DNA of 64,000 bases from UBA6663 sp044226485. Lineage in GTDB: Bacteria; Chloroflexota; Anaerolineae; Anaerolineales; UBA6663. The DNA is taken from contig JBGAGY010000006.1 in the NCBI GenBank assembly GCA_044226485.1, positions 124,001 through 188,000 on the forward strand. The letters are read 5' to 3'. The notes below the pieces were generated by a model that had not been told where the DNA came from, searched no databases, and worked only from the letters and a program-made list of their open reading frames with translations. The translations under genes and the position numbers were made by a program. Of the stretch, positions 32,019-40,274 are shown one piece after another (the first letter of the stretch is position 1; each line of letters starts with the position of its first letter).

Positions 32019-32375
32019 ATGGCGAAGATTCTTGTTGTGGATGATGCCGAGTTTCTGCGTGTGCGCATCACCAAGATGCTGACCGGCAACGGTCACGAGG
32101 TCATGGAAGCCGATAACGGCGCCAAGGCTGTCGCGAAGTATCGCGAGAACCGGCCCGATGCCGTGCTGATGGACGTGACCATGCCCGAGATGGACGGCCT
32201 GGCCGCCCTCAAGGAGATCCGCAGCGGCGACCCGAACGCCCGTGTCGTGATGCTCACGGCCCTGGGCCAGGAGTCCGTCGTGCTCGAGGCGATCAAGTCG
32301 GGCGCGCGCGATTTCGTGGTCAAGCCCTTTGAACCCGACCGCGTGCTCGCGGCCCTGAAGCGGGCGCTGGCCTAA
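32019..32375 (+). CDS. cheY: chemotaxis response regulator CheY
   Basis: The 118-residue single receiver has the acidic pair in ILVVDDAEF, phospho-acceptor D52 in VLMDVTMPEMDG, TALGQ and the conserved Lys in FVVKPFEPDRVL. It is expected to carry the signal from CheA to FliM, whose N-terminus in this window has a CheY-binding type motif. It sits between cheD and cheB. Confidence 0.95.
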   Translation: MAKILVVDDAEFLRVRITKMLTGNGHEVMEADNGAKAVAKYRENRPDAVLMDVTMPEMDGLAALKEIRSGDPNARVVMLTALGQESVVLEAIKSGARDFVVKPFEPDRVLAALKRALA

Positions 32376-32385
32376 GGCAGCCGCC

Positions 32386-33471
32386 ATGATGGCCACGCGT
32401 TCACCGGACGCGCCGCCCGCGGCGACCGGAGTCATTCGAGTGCTGGTGGTCGATGATTCCGCTTTCATGCGGTTCACGATCTCCAAGCATCTGAATGACG
32501 CGGCCGGCATGCAGGTCGTGGCTAGCGCACACGATGGCGAGGAGGCCCTGGCCTTGATCGCCAGGCACCAGCCAGACGTGGTGACGCTCGACGTCGAGAT
32601 GCCGCGCATGGATGGGTTGACGACGCTGCGCCAGATCATGGCCACGTCGCCGCGGCCCGTGGTGATGCTCAGCTCGCTGACGGCCGAAGGTGCACGCGAG
32701 ACGGTGCAGGCCCTGACGCTCGGCGCTGTCGATTTCGTGACAAAGCCCGCCTCGCGGGCCAACGTCGCGGGCGTCATGGAGGAAGTCATCGCCAAGGTCC
32801 GGGCCGCCGCCCGGGTCAAGGTGGGCCGCCTGGCGCGGCCCGCGATGATCCCCGCCGACGCGCCGGTCCCGCCGCAGACCGAGAAGCCGATCCGCGACCT
32901 GCGCAACACCGATCGCGTCGTGTTCATCGGCTCATCGACCGGTGGGCCGCGGGCGCTGCACACTGTGATGCAGGCGATGGCCGCCAATCTGCCGGCCGCG
33001 ATCGTCATCGTCCAGCATATGCCCGTCGGCTTTACGCGTTCGCTGGCCGAACGGCTCGACGGCATCTCTGGCTTTCATGTGCGCGAAGCACGCCCAGGCG
33101 ACACCCTCCAGGCCGGGCTTGCGCTGCTGGCGCCCGGTGGCTTTCATCTCCAATTCGACGGAGACGCGCGCGCCACGCTTAACCAGAACCCGCCGGTGCA
33201 GGGCGTTCGGCCGGCCATCGACGTGACGCTCACGTCGATGGTGCCGCACTACAAGTCGCGGTTGGTGACGGCCATTTTGACCGGGATGGGCCATGACGGG
33301 ACGCAGGGCGCGACGCTCGTGCATCAGGCCGGGGGGCACGTCATCGCCGAAGACGAGAGCACGTGTGTGGTCTGGGGCATGCCCCGGAGTGTGGCTGAGG
33401 CCGGCGTGGCCGATGTGATCGCGCCGTTGACAGACGTCGCGCGCGCGATCGAACGCGCCGTCCGACGCTGA
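32386..33471 (+). CDS. cheB: protein-glutamate methylesterase CheB
   Basis: The 361-residue protein has an N-terminal receiver with D69 in VTLDVEMPRMDG and FVTKP. A linker leads to the methylesterase domain with GSSTGGPRALHTV (nucleophile about S184), VQHMPVGFTRSLAERL and TGMGHDGTQGA. It removes methyl groups from chemoreceptors after phosphorylation by CheA. It starts 11 bases after cheY; ATG 32386 and 32389 are both possible. Confidence 0.96.
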   Translation: MMATRSPDAPPAATGVIRVLVVDDSAFMRFTISKHLNDAAGMQVVASAHDGEEALALIARHQPDVVTLDVEMPRMDGLTTLRQIMATSPRPVVMLSSLTAEGARETVQALTLGAVDFVTKPASRANVAGVMEEVIAKVRAAARVKVGRLARPAMIPADAPVPPQTEKPIRDLRNTDRVVFIGSSTGGPRALHTVMQAMAANLPAAIVIVQHMPVGFTRSLAERLDGISGFHVREARPGDTLQAGLALLAPGGFHLQFDGDARATLNQNPPVQGVRPAIDVTLTSMVPHYKSRLVTAILTGMGHDGTQGATLVHQAGGHVIAEDESTCVVWGMPRSVAEAGVADVIAPLTDVARAIERAVRR

Positions 33472-33487
33472 ACCGAGTAGAGGCGAT

Positions 33488-34306
33488 ATGGATCTCGAGA
33501 CGTACGCGATCGTCAAGCGCAACATCCGCACCCTGCTTGACATCGATCTTGACTACTACAAAGACGAGCAGATGCGCCGCCGTCTGGATGCCTGGCTCGT
33601 GCGGTCGGGTCGCAAGACGTGGCCCGAGTACTTCACGGCCATCAAGGGCTCCGAGCCCGACATCGCCAAGCTGCGCGACTATCTGACGATCAACGTCTCG
33701 GCCTTCTTCCGCGATCCGGATCGCTGGGAATACCTGAGGGATGTGATCGTGCCGTTGCTGGTCAAGGGCCGGCAGGCGATCTCCGGCGGCGCGCTCGGCT
33801 CGAAGCTGCGGATCTGGAGCGCCGGCTGCTCGATCGGCCTCGAACCCTACAGCCTGGCCATGATGCTCGAGGAACTCGGGCACGGTGGGCGCTATGAGAT
33901 CCATGCCACCGACCTCGACCGCGGGGCTTTGGCCCGCTCCAAAGCGCGCGGCCCGTACGTGGCGGAAGACACCGTCAACGTCAGCGCCTCGTTCAAGGCC
34001 AAGTATTTCGAGGCCGGCGGCCCGCCCTTCAAGGTCGTCGATCGATTGCAGCGGCGCATCACGTTCACCGAGCACAACCTCGTGACGATGCCACCGGCCG
34101 GGACGGACTTCGATCTCGTGCTGTGCCGCAACGTCGTCATCTACTTCACCGAACCGGCCAAGGCGGAGCTGTACCGCAAGTTCTACGACAGCCTGCGACC
34201 GGGCGGGGTGCTCTTCGTCGGCGGCACCGAGGTCGTTTCGCAGGCCGCTCAAATCGGATTCAAGAGCGCTGGGATCTCGTTTTATCAGCGCCCAGAGGCG
34301 TCATGA
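33488..34306 (+). CDS. cheR: chemotaxis methyltransferase CheR
   Basis: The 272-residue SAM-dependent enzyme methylates chemoreceptor glutamates. It has the helical N-terminal domain and LTINVSAFFRDPDRW, the SAM loop IWSAGCSIGLEPYSLAM, and LVLCRNVVIYFTEPAKAELY. The SAM loop usually reads GEEPYS; here the first Glu is Leu. Its stop overlaps the HDOD gene start (ATGA). Confidence 0.95.
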   Translation: MDLETYAIVKRNIRTLLDIDLDYYKDEQMRRRLDAWLVRSGRKTWPEYFTAIKGSEPDIAKLRDYLTINVSAFFRDPDRWEYLRDVIVPLLVKGRQAISGGALGSKLRIWSAGCSIGLEPYSLAMMLEELGHGGRYEIHATDLDRGALARSKARGPYVAEDTVNVSASFKAKYFEAGGPPFKVVDRLQRRITFTEHNLVTMPPAGTDFDLVLCRNVVIYFTEPAKAELYRKFYDSLRPGGVLFVGGTEVVSQAAQIGFKSAGISFYQRPEAS

Positions 34307-35166
34307 CCGTCCAAATCGGGAAGCCCCTCACCGCAGATGAGGCCCTGCAGCGGATCGGCGAACTGCCGCCGCTGCCGGCAGCTGCTTACAAGGCCCTGGA
34401 GTTGATCCGCAACCCGCGCTCCGATGCGAGCGCGCTGGCGCGCGTGCTCTCCATGGACCAGGCGCTGGCCGGACTTGTGTTGCGCTGGGCGAATTCGGCT
34501 TTCTTTGGTCTGCGCCACCCGGTGACCACGGTCCAACACGCGATCGTGTACCTGGGCAACGGCACTGTGCAGAACCTCGTGATCGCGGCCTCGGTGGCGT
34601 CGCTGTTCAATCGGCCGGTGCCTGGTTACGGCCTCGAGCGCGGTTCGCTGTGGAAGCACGCGGTCGGTATGGCGACGGCCGCGCGCCTGGCGGCGGCCAA
34701 GCTCGGGCGCGCCACCACCGAGGAGGCCTACAACGCCGCGCTGCTCGCCGACATCGGCAAGTTGGCGTACGAGTTGCTGCTGCGCGACGTCGAGCTGGCC
34801 CGGCCTGAATGGGCCCAGCTGCCGTTCGACCAGCTTGAGACCGAGTGTTTCGGGCTGAACCACGCCGACCTCGGCGCTGAGATGGCTCGCCGCTGGAACC
34901 TGCCCGATCGACTGGTGCAGGCCATCCAGTACCACCATCGCCCGATGGACGTTCCGGAACCCGAATCGGCTGGCCTCGTGGCCGCCGTGTACACCGCCGA
35001 CGTGGCGGTGATGACCCTGGGCATCGGGCTTGGCAGCGACGGCCTGCAGTACCAGATCGAGCCGGCCGCCCTCGAGCGATTGGGCCTCGATGACGCGAGC
35101 TTCCAGGGGTTGTTGTTACAGGTCGTGCCGGCCGTGCAGGAGGCCGAGTCTTTCCTGTCCGCGTAA
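34303..35166 (+). CDS. HDOD domain protein
   Basis: The 287-residue protein has an HDOD domain, the non-catalytic relative of HD phosphohydrolases: LPPLPAAAYKALELIRNP, LSMDQALAGLVLRWANSAFF, then AALLADIGKLAYELLL where the HD metal motif is replaced by AD. HDOD proteins act as signalling scaffolds and often occur with chemotaxis or c-di-GMP genes. It is coupled to cheR by a four-base overlap and followed by cheX paralogues. Confidence 0.9.
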   Translation: MTVQIGKPLTADEALQRIGELPPLPAAAYKALELIRNPRSDASALARVLSMDQALAGLVLRWANSAFFGLRHPVTTVQHAIVYLGNGTVQNLVIAASVASLFNRPVPGYGLERGSLWKHAVGMATAARLAAAKLGRATTEEAYNAALLADIGKLAYELLLRDVELARPEWAQLPFDQLETECFGLNHADLGAEMARRWNLPDRLVQAIQYHHRPMDVPEPESAGLVAAVYTADVAVMTLGIGLGSDGLQYQIEPAALERLGLDDASFQGLLLQVVPAVQEAESFLSA

Positions 35167-35244
35167 CGGCGGATGGGCCTGTCCGCGTCGTCGCGGACGC
35201 CAGGCGATGGATCGCCCGCCTGTTCGATCGAAGGAGCAGGGATT

Positions 35245-35769
35245 ATGAGTATGAATGTTCAGTTTTTGAATCCGTTTTTGGAGGCTGCCAACGAGGTCCT
35301 CAAGGCCGAGATTGGCGTCGAAGTCCAGCGCGGCGAGATCAGTCTGCAGCGCTCGGCGTTGACGGCCAACGAGGTCACCGTGCTGCTGAGCATGATCGGT
35401 CAGCTGCAGGGCGTCGTGCTCTACGGCATGTCGAAGGCCACGGCCTGCATGCTCGTGAGCAAGATGATGGGCGAGACCATCACGGAACTCGACTCGCTGG
35501 CGACTTCGGGCGTGGCCGAGCTCGGCAACGTGCTGACTGGCCGCGCGACCATCAAGCTCTCCGAGATCGGCCTGCAGACGGACATCTCGCCGCCGACCGT
35601 GATCGTCGGCGCCGGCATCACGGTCAGCACGCTGGACTTCCCGCGGCTGGTTGTCCCGATCCGCTTCGGCGAGCATGAGCTCGAGGCGCATCTGGCGCTT
35701 CGTCTGGCCGAACCGACCAACAACCAGACACATGTGCCGCTCGTTCGCGGGTTGGGCGCCCGGGCCTGA
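35245..35769 (+). CDS. cheX: CheX-like phosphatase, paralogue 1
   Basis: The 174-residue protein shares its start (NVQFLNPFLEAANEVL) and active-site motif (GVAELGNVLTGRATIKL, with ISPPTV downstream) with CheX, a CheY-P phosphatase. The single Glu-x2-Asn motif fits CheX rather than two-motif CheC. AAGGAG lies eight bases before ATG 35245. It is followed after 27 bases by a second, diverged copy. Confidence 0.88.
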   Translation: MSMNVQFLNPFLEAANEVLKAEIGVEVQRGEISLQRSALTANEVTVLLSMIGQLQGVVLYGMSKATACMLVSKMMGETITELDSLATSGVAELGNVLTGRATIKLSEIGLQTDISPPTVIVGAGITVSTLDFPRLVVPIRFGEHELEAHLALRLAEPTNNQTHVPLVRGLGARA

Positions 35770-35796
35770 GCAGGCCCGAAAGCCAAAGGACTCAAC

Positions 35797-36315
35797 ATGA
35801 ACGTCAAGTTCCTCAACCCGTTTTTGGAAGCCGCCTACGAGGTGTTGCTGGCCGAGGCGGATGTGCGCACGACGCGCAACCAGATCAGCCTGAGCAAAGA
35901 GTCGTACGTTACCGACGACGTCACCGTGATGCTCAGCCTGGTGGGTGCCGTCGAAGGCACCGTGTTCTACAGCCTCGGCACGCGGCTGTCGCTGGCCCTG
36001 ATCGGAAACATGCTCGGCGAGAAGCTCGAGACGATCACGTCGCTGGCCCAGTCGGGTCTCGCCGAACTTGGCAACGTCATCACCGGCCGGGCGAGTGTCA
36101 AGCTCGCCCAGGCAGGATACGAATCGCAGATCTCGCCGCCCACGCTGCTGTTGGGCAAGGGGTCGATGCTGTCGACGCTCGACATGCCGCGGCTGATCGT
36201 CGGCCTCGACTCGGAATATGGCGCATTGACAGTTCACCTTGCGATCCGCGAAGGACGCCAGGTCGCCGTCAAGGCCGCCCAGATCGCCGTGCCGGCCAGC
36301 CCGAAGTTCGGGTGA
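35797..36315 (+). CDS. cheX: CheX-like phosphatase, paralogue 2
   Basis: The 172-residue protein is a tandem paralogue of the preceding gene: NVKFLNPFLEAAYEVLLAE, then SGLAELGNVITGRASVKL and ISPPTLLLG. The active-site Glu and Asn are kept in both copies, so both may be active phosphatases. The C-terminal halves differ, which suggests different partners. With cheC this makes three members of the family in one operon. Confidence 0.88.
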   Translation: MNVKFLNPFLEAAYEVLLAEADVRTTRNQISLSKESYVTDDVTVMLSLVGAVEGTVFYSLGTRLSLALIGNMLGEKLETITSLAQSGLAELGNVITGRASVKLAQAGYESQISPPTLLLGKGSMLSTLDMPRLIVGLDSEYGALTVHLAIREGRQVAVKAAQIAVPASPKFG

Positions 36316-36370
36316 GGCGCCAGGGAAGTGAGCGACGGATAAAGATCCCCGGGCGCGCACGCTCTTCACA

Positions 36371-36408
36371 GTGGGTTTATAGACAACCCACGTGACGACG
36401 GGTAACGT
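36371..36408 (+). promoter_or_regulatory. candidate motility-class promoter of cheW with overlapping hairpin
   Basis: TTTATAGAC (36376-36384), 17 bases, then G-TAACGT (36402-36408) repeat the architecture seen before cheA. The -35 side is also the loop of a dyad, GTGGGTT and AACCCAC, spanning 36371-36391. This overlap could let a repressor or the hairpin affect cheW expression separately from the upstream operon. Confidence 0.5.
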
Positions 36409-36432
36409 AAGGTTAGAAAGAAGGAGACTGCT

Positions 36433-36894
36433 ATGGAAAGTCAAGTCGTGGTGTTCAACCTGGCGGAAGAACACTATGGTGTCGAAATCGCGGCCGTGGA
36501 CGGCATCATCAAGATGCAGGCGATCACGGTCGTGCCCCGGGCCCCGCACTTCGTCGAAGGCGTCACGAACCTGCGCGGCGAGGTGCTCCCGGTCATCGAT
36601 CTGCGCAAGCGGTTCGGCATGGCCGTGGTCGAGAACTACACGAGCGACACCCGGATCGTGGTGGTCGAGCTCGGCGGCCAGAAGGTCGGCATGATCGTCG
36701 ATGCCGTCACCCAGGTTCTGCGGATCCAGGCCGATGCCATCGAGCCGCCGTCGCCGATCGTGACGACCCTGGACAGCGCCTTCATTCGCGGCATCGCCAA
36801 GGTCGATGACCGGCTCGTGATCCTGTTGGACCTCACGCGCGTGCTCTCGCTCGAAGAGGCCAAGGATCTGCAAGCCGTCCCGGCCATGGCCTAG
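36433..36894 (+). CDS. cheW: chemotaxis coupling protein CheW
   Basis: The 153-residue protein is a CheW domain: VVVFNLAEEHYGVEIAAVDGI, VPRAPHFVEGVTNLRGEVLP, VIDLRKRFGM and VVELGGQKVGMIVDAVTQVL. It links chemoreceptors to CheA. The ATG at 36433 follows AAGGAG. It has its own candidate promoter and begins 117 bases after the second cheX. Confidence 0.96.
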   Translation: MESQVVVFNLAEEHYGVEIAAVDGIIKMQAITVVPRAPHFVEGVTNLRGEVLPVIDLRKRFGMAVVENYTSDTRIVVVELGGQKVGMIVDAVTQVLRIQADAIEPPSPIVTTLDSAFIRGIAKVDDRLVILLDLTRVLSLEEAKDLQAVPAMA

Positions 36895-37046
36895 CGCGGT
36901 ACAATCAACCGCAGCCGACGTAAGCACCATGCGACGCCCCGGACTGTCTTCGGCGCCTACACTCACCGACGGCAACTCCGGGGCATCGACGACGGACACG
37001 CGTTTCCAGCCCGACCCACAAGTAGGGCAGGCGGCGCGGTGACAAC

Positions 37047-38036
37047 ATGACTCCCTTGTCCGCCCCCGCAGCACCGGCAACGTCGCCGATGAAGATCCTC
37101 ATCGTTGACGATGATCCTGTGCTGCGTCAGATTCTCCAGACTTATATGTCGCGGGCGGGATACGACGTGGCGCTGGCCGAGAACGGCCAGACCGCGCTCG
37201 ACATCTGGGAGCGCGAGACGATCCGCCTGGTCATCACCGACTGGATGATGCCGGTGATGGACGGCCCCGAACTGATCCGCCGCATTCGCGCGGTATCGGC
37301 TCCGGCCTACACCTACATCATCATGCTCACCGCCAAGGAGAGCAAAGGCGACGTCATCTACGGCCTCGAAGCCGGCGCCGACGATTACCTCACCAAGCCG
37401 TTCAACACCGGCGAACTCCGCGCCCGGGTCAAGATCGGCGAGCGCATCCTCAACCTCGAGAACCGGCTCAACCAGACCCTGCAGCAGATGGAAGAGCTGG
37501 CCACGCTCGACTCGTTGACCGGCCTGCTCAACCGCCGGGCGCTCTACACTCACGCGGAAGCCGAATTGAGCCGTTCACGGCGCGACCGCAACCCGGTCAG
37601 CCTGATGATGCTCGACATCGATCACTTCAAGCAGGTGAACGATCGCCACGGCCACCTCGTCGGCGACAAGGCGCTGCGGCTGGTGGCCGACACCCTCAAG
37701 CTCAACAAGCGGCCGTACGACTGGGCGGGGCGCTGGGGCGGTGAAGAGTTCTTGCTCGTCCTCCCCAGCACCGACGAGGGCCTGGCGGTCACCATCGCCG
37801 AACGGATGCGCCAGCAGATCCTCGACACGCATCTGCCGCTGGCCGCTGGTGTGTTACAGCTCCATGCCAGCTTTGGCATCGCCAGCACGTCCACCGGGCT
37901 CGATCTCGTCACCAACGGCAGCGAGCTCTATCACCTCGACAGCCTCGTGGCGCGAGCCGACGAGGCGCTGATGCGCGCCAAGGAGCTTGGCCGCAATCGC
38001 GTCTGCGTGTACGAACCCGATCTCAAGGTCGGCTGA
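37047..38036 (+). CDS. PleD-like diguanylate cyclase (receiver-GGDEF)
   Basis: The 329-residue protein has a receiver with D65 in LVITDWMMPVMDG and DDYLTKPFNTGELRARV. A coiled-coil linker leads to GGDEF with DSLTGLLNRRALY, LDIDHFKQVND and the active site GGEEF at 231-235. The inhibitory site RxxD is intact (RPYD, 222-225, five residues before GGEEF). It makes c-di-GMP under phosphorylation control. The start could be ATG 37047 or 37089. The HD-GYP protein at 54840 would break its product down. Confidence 0.94.
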   Translation: MTPLSAPAAPATSPMKILIVDDDPVLRQILQTYMSRAGYDVALAENGQTALDIWERETIRLVITDWMMPVMDGPELIRRIRAVSAPAYTYIIMLTAKESKGDVIYGLEAGADDYLTKPFNTGELRARVKIGERILNLENRLNQTLQQMEELATLDSLTGLLNRRALYTHAEAELSRSRRDRNPVSLMMLDIDHFKQVNDRHGHLVGDKALRLVADTLKLNKRPYDWAGRWGGEEFLLVLPSTDEGLAVTIAERMRQQILDTHLPLAAGVLQLHASFGIASTSTGLDLVTNGSELYHLDSLVARADEALMRAKELGRNRVCVYEPDLKVG

Positions 38037-38059
38037 GGTACGAACGACGCCTGACGACC

Positions 38060-38096
38060 GACGAAAGGTGATTATCAATCATCCTTCGTCTCTTGT
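38060..38096 (+). terminator. terminator after the diguanylate cyclase gene
   Basis: GACGAAAGGTGATT pairs with AATCATCCTTCGTC (12 of 14 positions identical to the complement) around a three-base loop, followed by TCTTGTTTTA. It lies between convergent genes and just before the stop of the minus-strand membrane protein. Confidence 0.65.
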
Positions 38097-38097
38097 T

Positions 38098-38991
38098 TTA
38101 TGAGGCCAGCACGCGATCCTCTCGCGCCCAAAGCGTCGCCACAAGCAGCGAACGCTCGCTGAACGCCAACAACCAGCCCGCCACATAGCTCACAGGCCCG
38201 ACCAGGCCTGCCGCCGAAACATCACCGTATTGAACGACCGCCAGGCCCTGTGCGCCAAGTTGGGCCAGGAGCGTGGCCCAGGCCATGACCTGCAACACGC
38301 GCAGGCCGCGTCCCAGCATGCCGTTCAGCCGCGCCGGATCAGGATTTGAGACGGCTTCGACGCAGATCACGACGGCCAGGCCCTGCGCCAGGGCGTCGAA
38401 CACGCGTATGGCGGCATTTATCGGCACCCCTGAACCATTCAATCCCGACAGGACGCCATCCGACACATCCATGATCATGGCCGCCACGGCCAGGAGTTCC
38501 ATCACGCGGGTCAGGATCGACAGCGCCAGGGGCGGCCCCTGCTTGAGCCAGCGCAGGACAGCGGCCCAACCGAACAGCGACCATCCCACCAGGATCAGCA
38601 GTCCGAGCGTCTGACGCAACGAGGCGGCCCCGGCTGAGACGGGCGGGTCCCCGACGAGACGGCCGACCGATGAACTGACCAACGTCAGACAGACGATCCC
38701 AATCGCCACGATGGGCAGCCAGCCGGTCACCGCCACCAGCCGGCTGCGAGCCTTCGCGTCGGCCGGCCCGCCGGCCAGCCCCGCATCGGCCGCCTGGAAG
38801 GCGACGCCCACGACCAGCAATCCGTTCAGGACAGTGAGGAGCGTCATCCACACGCGAGCGAACGTGGTCAGGTTATCCATCGGAACGACGGCGAACCCGA
38901 AGATGAGGGCGGCATTGACGACGGCCATCATGAAGACGAGCATGGAACACAGGCGAACGGCAAGGCTGTAGCGCGACACTGATGAAACCAT
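38098..38991 (-). CDS. polytopic membrane protein, unknown
   Basis: The 297-residue protein has about seven hydrophobic helices, for example LCSMLVFMMAVVNAALIFGF, MTLLTVLNGLLVVGVAF, WLPIVAIGIVCLTLVSS, TLGLLILVGWSLFGWAAVL, LLAVAAMIMDV and VMAWATLLAQLGAQGLAVV. I do not recognise the family and see no catalytic motif. ATG 38991 has AGGAGGTGAAC directly upstream, a strong ribosome site. It begins 20 bases after the WXG100-like gene, so the two are one operon. Confidence 0.75.
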   Translation of the reverse strand: MVSSVSRYSLAVRLCSMLVFMMAVVNAALIFGFAVVPMDNLTTFARVWMTLLTVLNGLLVVGVAFQAADAGLAGGPADAKARSRLVAVTGWLPIVAIGIVCLTLVSSSVGRLVGDPPVSAGAASLRQTLGLLILVGWSLFGWAAVLRWLKQGPPLALSILTRVMELLAVAAMIMDVSDGVLSGLNGSGVPINAAIRVFDALAQGLAVVICVEAVSNPDPARLNGMLGRGLRVLQVMAWATLLAQLGAQGLAVVQYGDVSAAGLVGPVSYVAGWLLAFSERSLLVATLWAREDRVLAS

Positions 38992-39011
38992 GTTCACCTC
39001 CTGTCCGTTGA

Positions 39012-39980
39012 TCAATCGGCACGGATCGGTCCCACCCGCCGAGGCGGCGTTTGTTGTGTGGGTGGCGGCGTCGGCCCGGGTGCCGGTGTTGGGGTGGCCG
39101 GCACCTGAATGGGCCGCGGTCCACCGAGACCGGGAATCGGGTTGGGCGTCGCGGTCGGCGCCAGCGGGGCGACAACGGTCGGCGTCGGTTGGGCCGGCGG
39201 CACATCGATGGTGAACGATCCGTAGAACTGTCGCGACGGAGCGGCGCCCGCGGGGCCGTCGGCGATGTTGATGATGTAGAGGTCGACCCGCACGGGAGGG
39301 TCAGCCGGGTCGATCGGCAGCGTCAAGGTCGCGTCCTCGGCTCGCGCGACCAAATTCGGATCGAGAGCGTCAATATTGTACTGAAGCTGACGCCCGCTGC
39401 GCGTGATCACCGTCGCCGCGGAGGCCCAGTGCGTGGGCGAGGCGACTTGGTACGTGGAAGGATACTGGGTGAGCCGCACGACGACCTGATCCCGGTAGTA
39501 ATCGATCGCGTAGTCGGCTCGATACGTAAGGCGGACGTTGGTCAAGCCCAGTGGTTTTCCGGCCGCCGCCGAACCGTCGAAGGTCTGGCTCGCGAGACTG
39601 CCGCCGGTCGAGTAGATCGGGCCGCTCAACGATGGGCCGCTCCCCTGCGGCGCCGGGCGCGCCAGGACCTTGCCAGCGCCCCGAGCCGGCGGATCAGTCA
39701 GTTCGTCGGCCAGGAGCGCTTCGAGTGCTTCATAGTCGTCGGCTGCCCGATTGAGAAAGGCAGCGTCTCGCAGCAGATCCTGGCCCCGCCGTCCGAAGCC
39801 GGCGAGCCAGCCGCCAAAGGTGGCTTCGAAAGACGCCTGAGCTTCAGAGCTCCACGACCCGCTCAGGGCATTGAGGAGACCGCTCAGACGCGCGGCGGCT
39901 TCTCGATGTGTCCCGGTTAACAGGGCCCGCAGCTGCTCGCCAAGGCGGCGCAGGGCCGACGGTCGAACACGGATTGTCAT
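39012..39980 (-). CDS. WXG100-like protein with Pro/Thr-rich C-terminus
   Basis: The 322-residue protein begins with a helical hairpin of about 90 residues resembling WXG100/ESAT-6 proteins: RPSALRRLGEQLRALLTG, the turn LSGSWSSEAQASFEATFGGW (Trp-Ser-Ser in place of Trp-x-Gly), then a second helix. A beta-rich middle domain follows (about 120-260; LTYRADYAIDYYRDQVVVRL). The end is a Pro/Thr-rich tail. There is no signal peptide. WXG100 fusions are often type VII secretion substrates; no EssC-like ATPase is in this window. AGGAGG precedes ATG 39980. Confidence 0.7.
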   Translation of the reverse strand: MTIRVRPSALRRLGEQLRALLTGTHREAAARLSGLLNALSGSWSSEAQASFEATFGGWLAGFGRRGQDLLRDAAFLNRAADDYEALEALLADELTDPPARGAGKVLARPAPQGSGPSLSGPIYSTGGSLASQTFDGSAAAGKPLGLTNVRLTYRADYAIDYYRDQVVVRLTQYPSTYQVASPTHWASAATVITRSGRQLQYNIDALDPNLVARAEDATLTLPIDPADPPVRVDLYIINIADGPAGAAPSRQFYGSFTIDVPPAQPTPTVVAPLAPTATPNPIPGLGGPRPIQVPATPTPAPGPTPPPTQQTPPRRVGPIRAD

Positions 39981-40118
39981 ATGAGCACCTCCTACCAGGG
40001 GCCCGCTCGGTTGGCGGCCCTGGCCTCGTGGCTCACGATAGGGCCGGCGGGGTCGCTGGGAATCCACGAAGCGTCCTCGAGCCGTCGAAGATTGCGAAAA
40101 CGGCTCTTTCACCGCTCC

Positions 40119-40135
40119 TTTACGCGCTGCGTAAA
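40119..40135. promoter_or_regulatory. palindromic TTTACG box between the WXG operon and the kinase operon
   Basis: TTTACGCGCTGCGTAAA is a perfect palindrome apart from the three-base centre. A further TTTACG follows at 40138-40143. It sits between divergent transcription units, 15 bases upstream of the TTTA element of the kinase promoter, so it is a likely operator. Confidence 0.5.
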
Positions 40136-40149
40136 CTCTTTACGTCTCG

Positions 40150-40182
40150 TTTATGGCGACGGTCTGGCCCCTTGATTATGAT
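40150..40182 (+). promoter_or_regulatory. candidate motility-class promoter of the kinase operon
   Basis: TTTATGGCG (40150-40158), 17 bases, then T-TATGAT (40176-40182) match the architecture of the cheA, cheW, flbD and fliR upstream regions. The leader to the ATG at 40275 would be about 85 bases. I see no gene in that leader. Confidence 0.45.
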
Positions 40183-40274
40183 GACCAAGGCTTAAGGGAA
40201 TTTTCTGTGAAGCTCGTGGGATCGGACTCAAGTTTGCGAGGAAGCTGCCGACCGGCCGGAAAGGCGTTGTCGGC

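Noticed and set aside
35116..37080. 654-codon open frame on the minus strand opposite the cheX and cheW genes
   Set aside because: It is the mirror of well-supported genes, has no recognisable domain, and is rich in Arg/His/Asp/Gln as expected for an antisense frame in GC-rich DNA.
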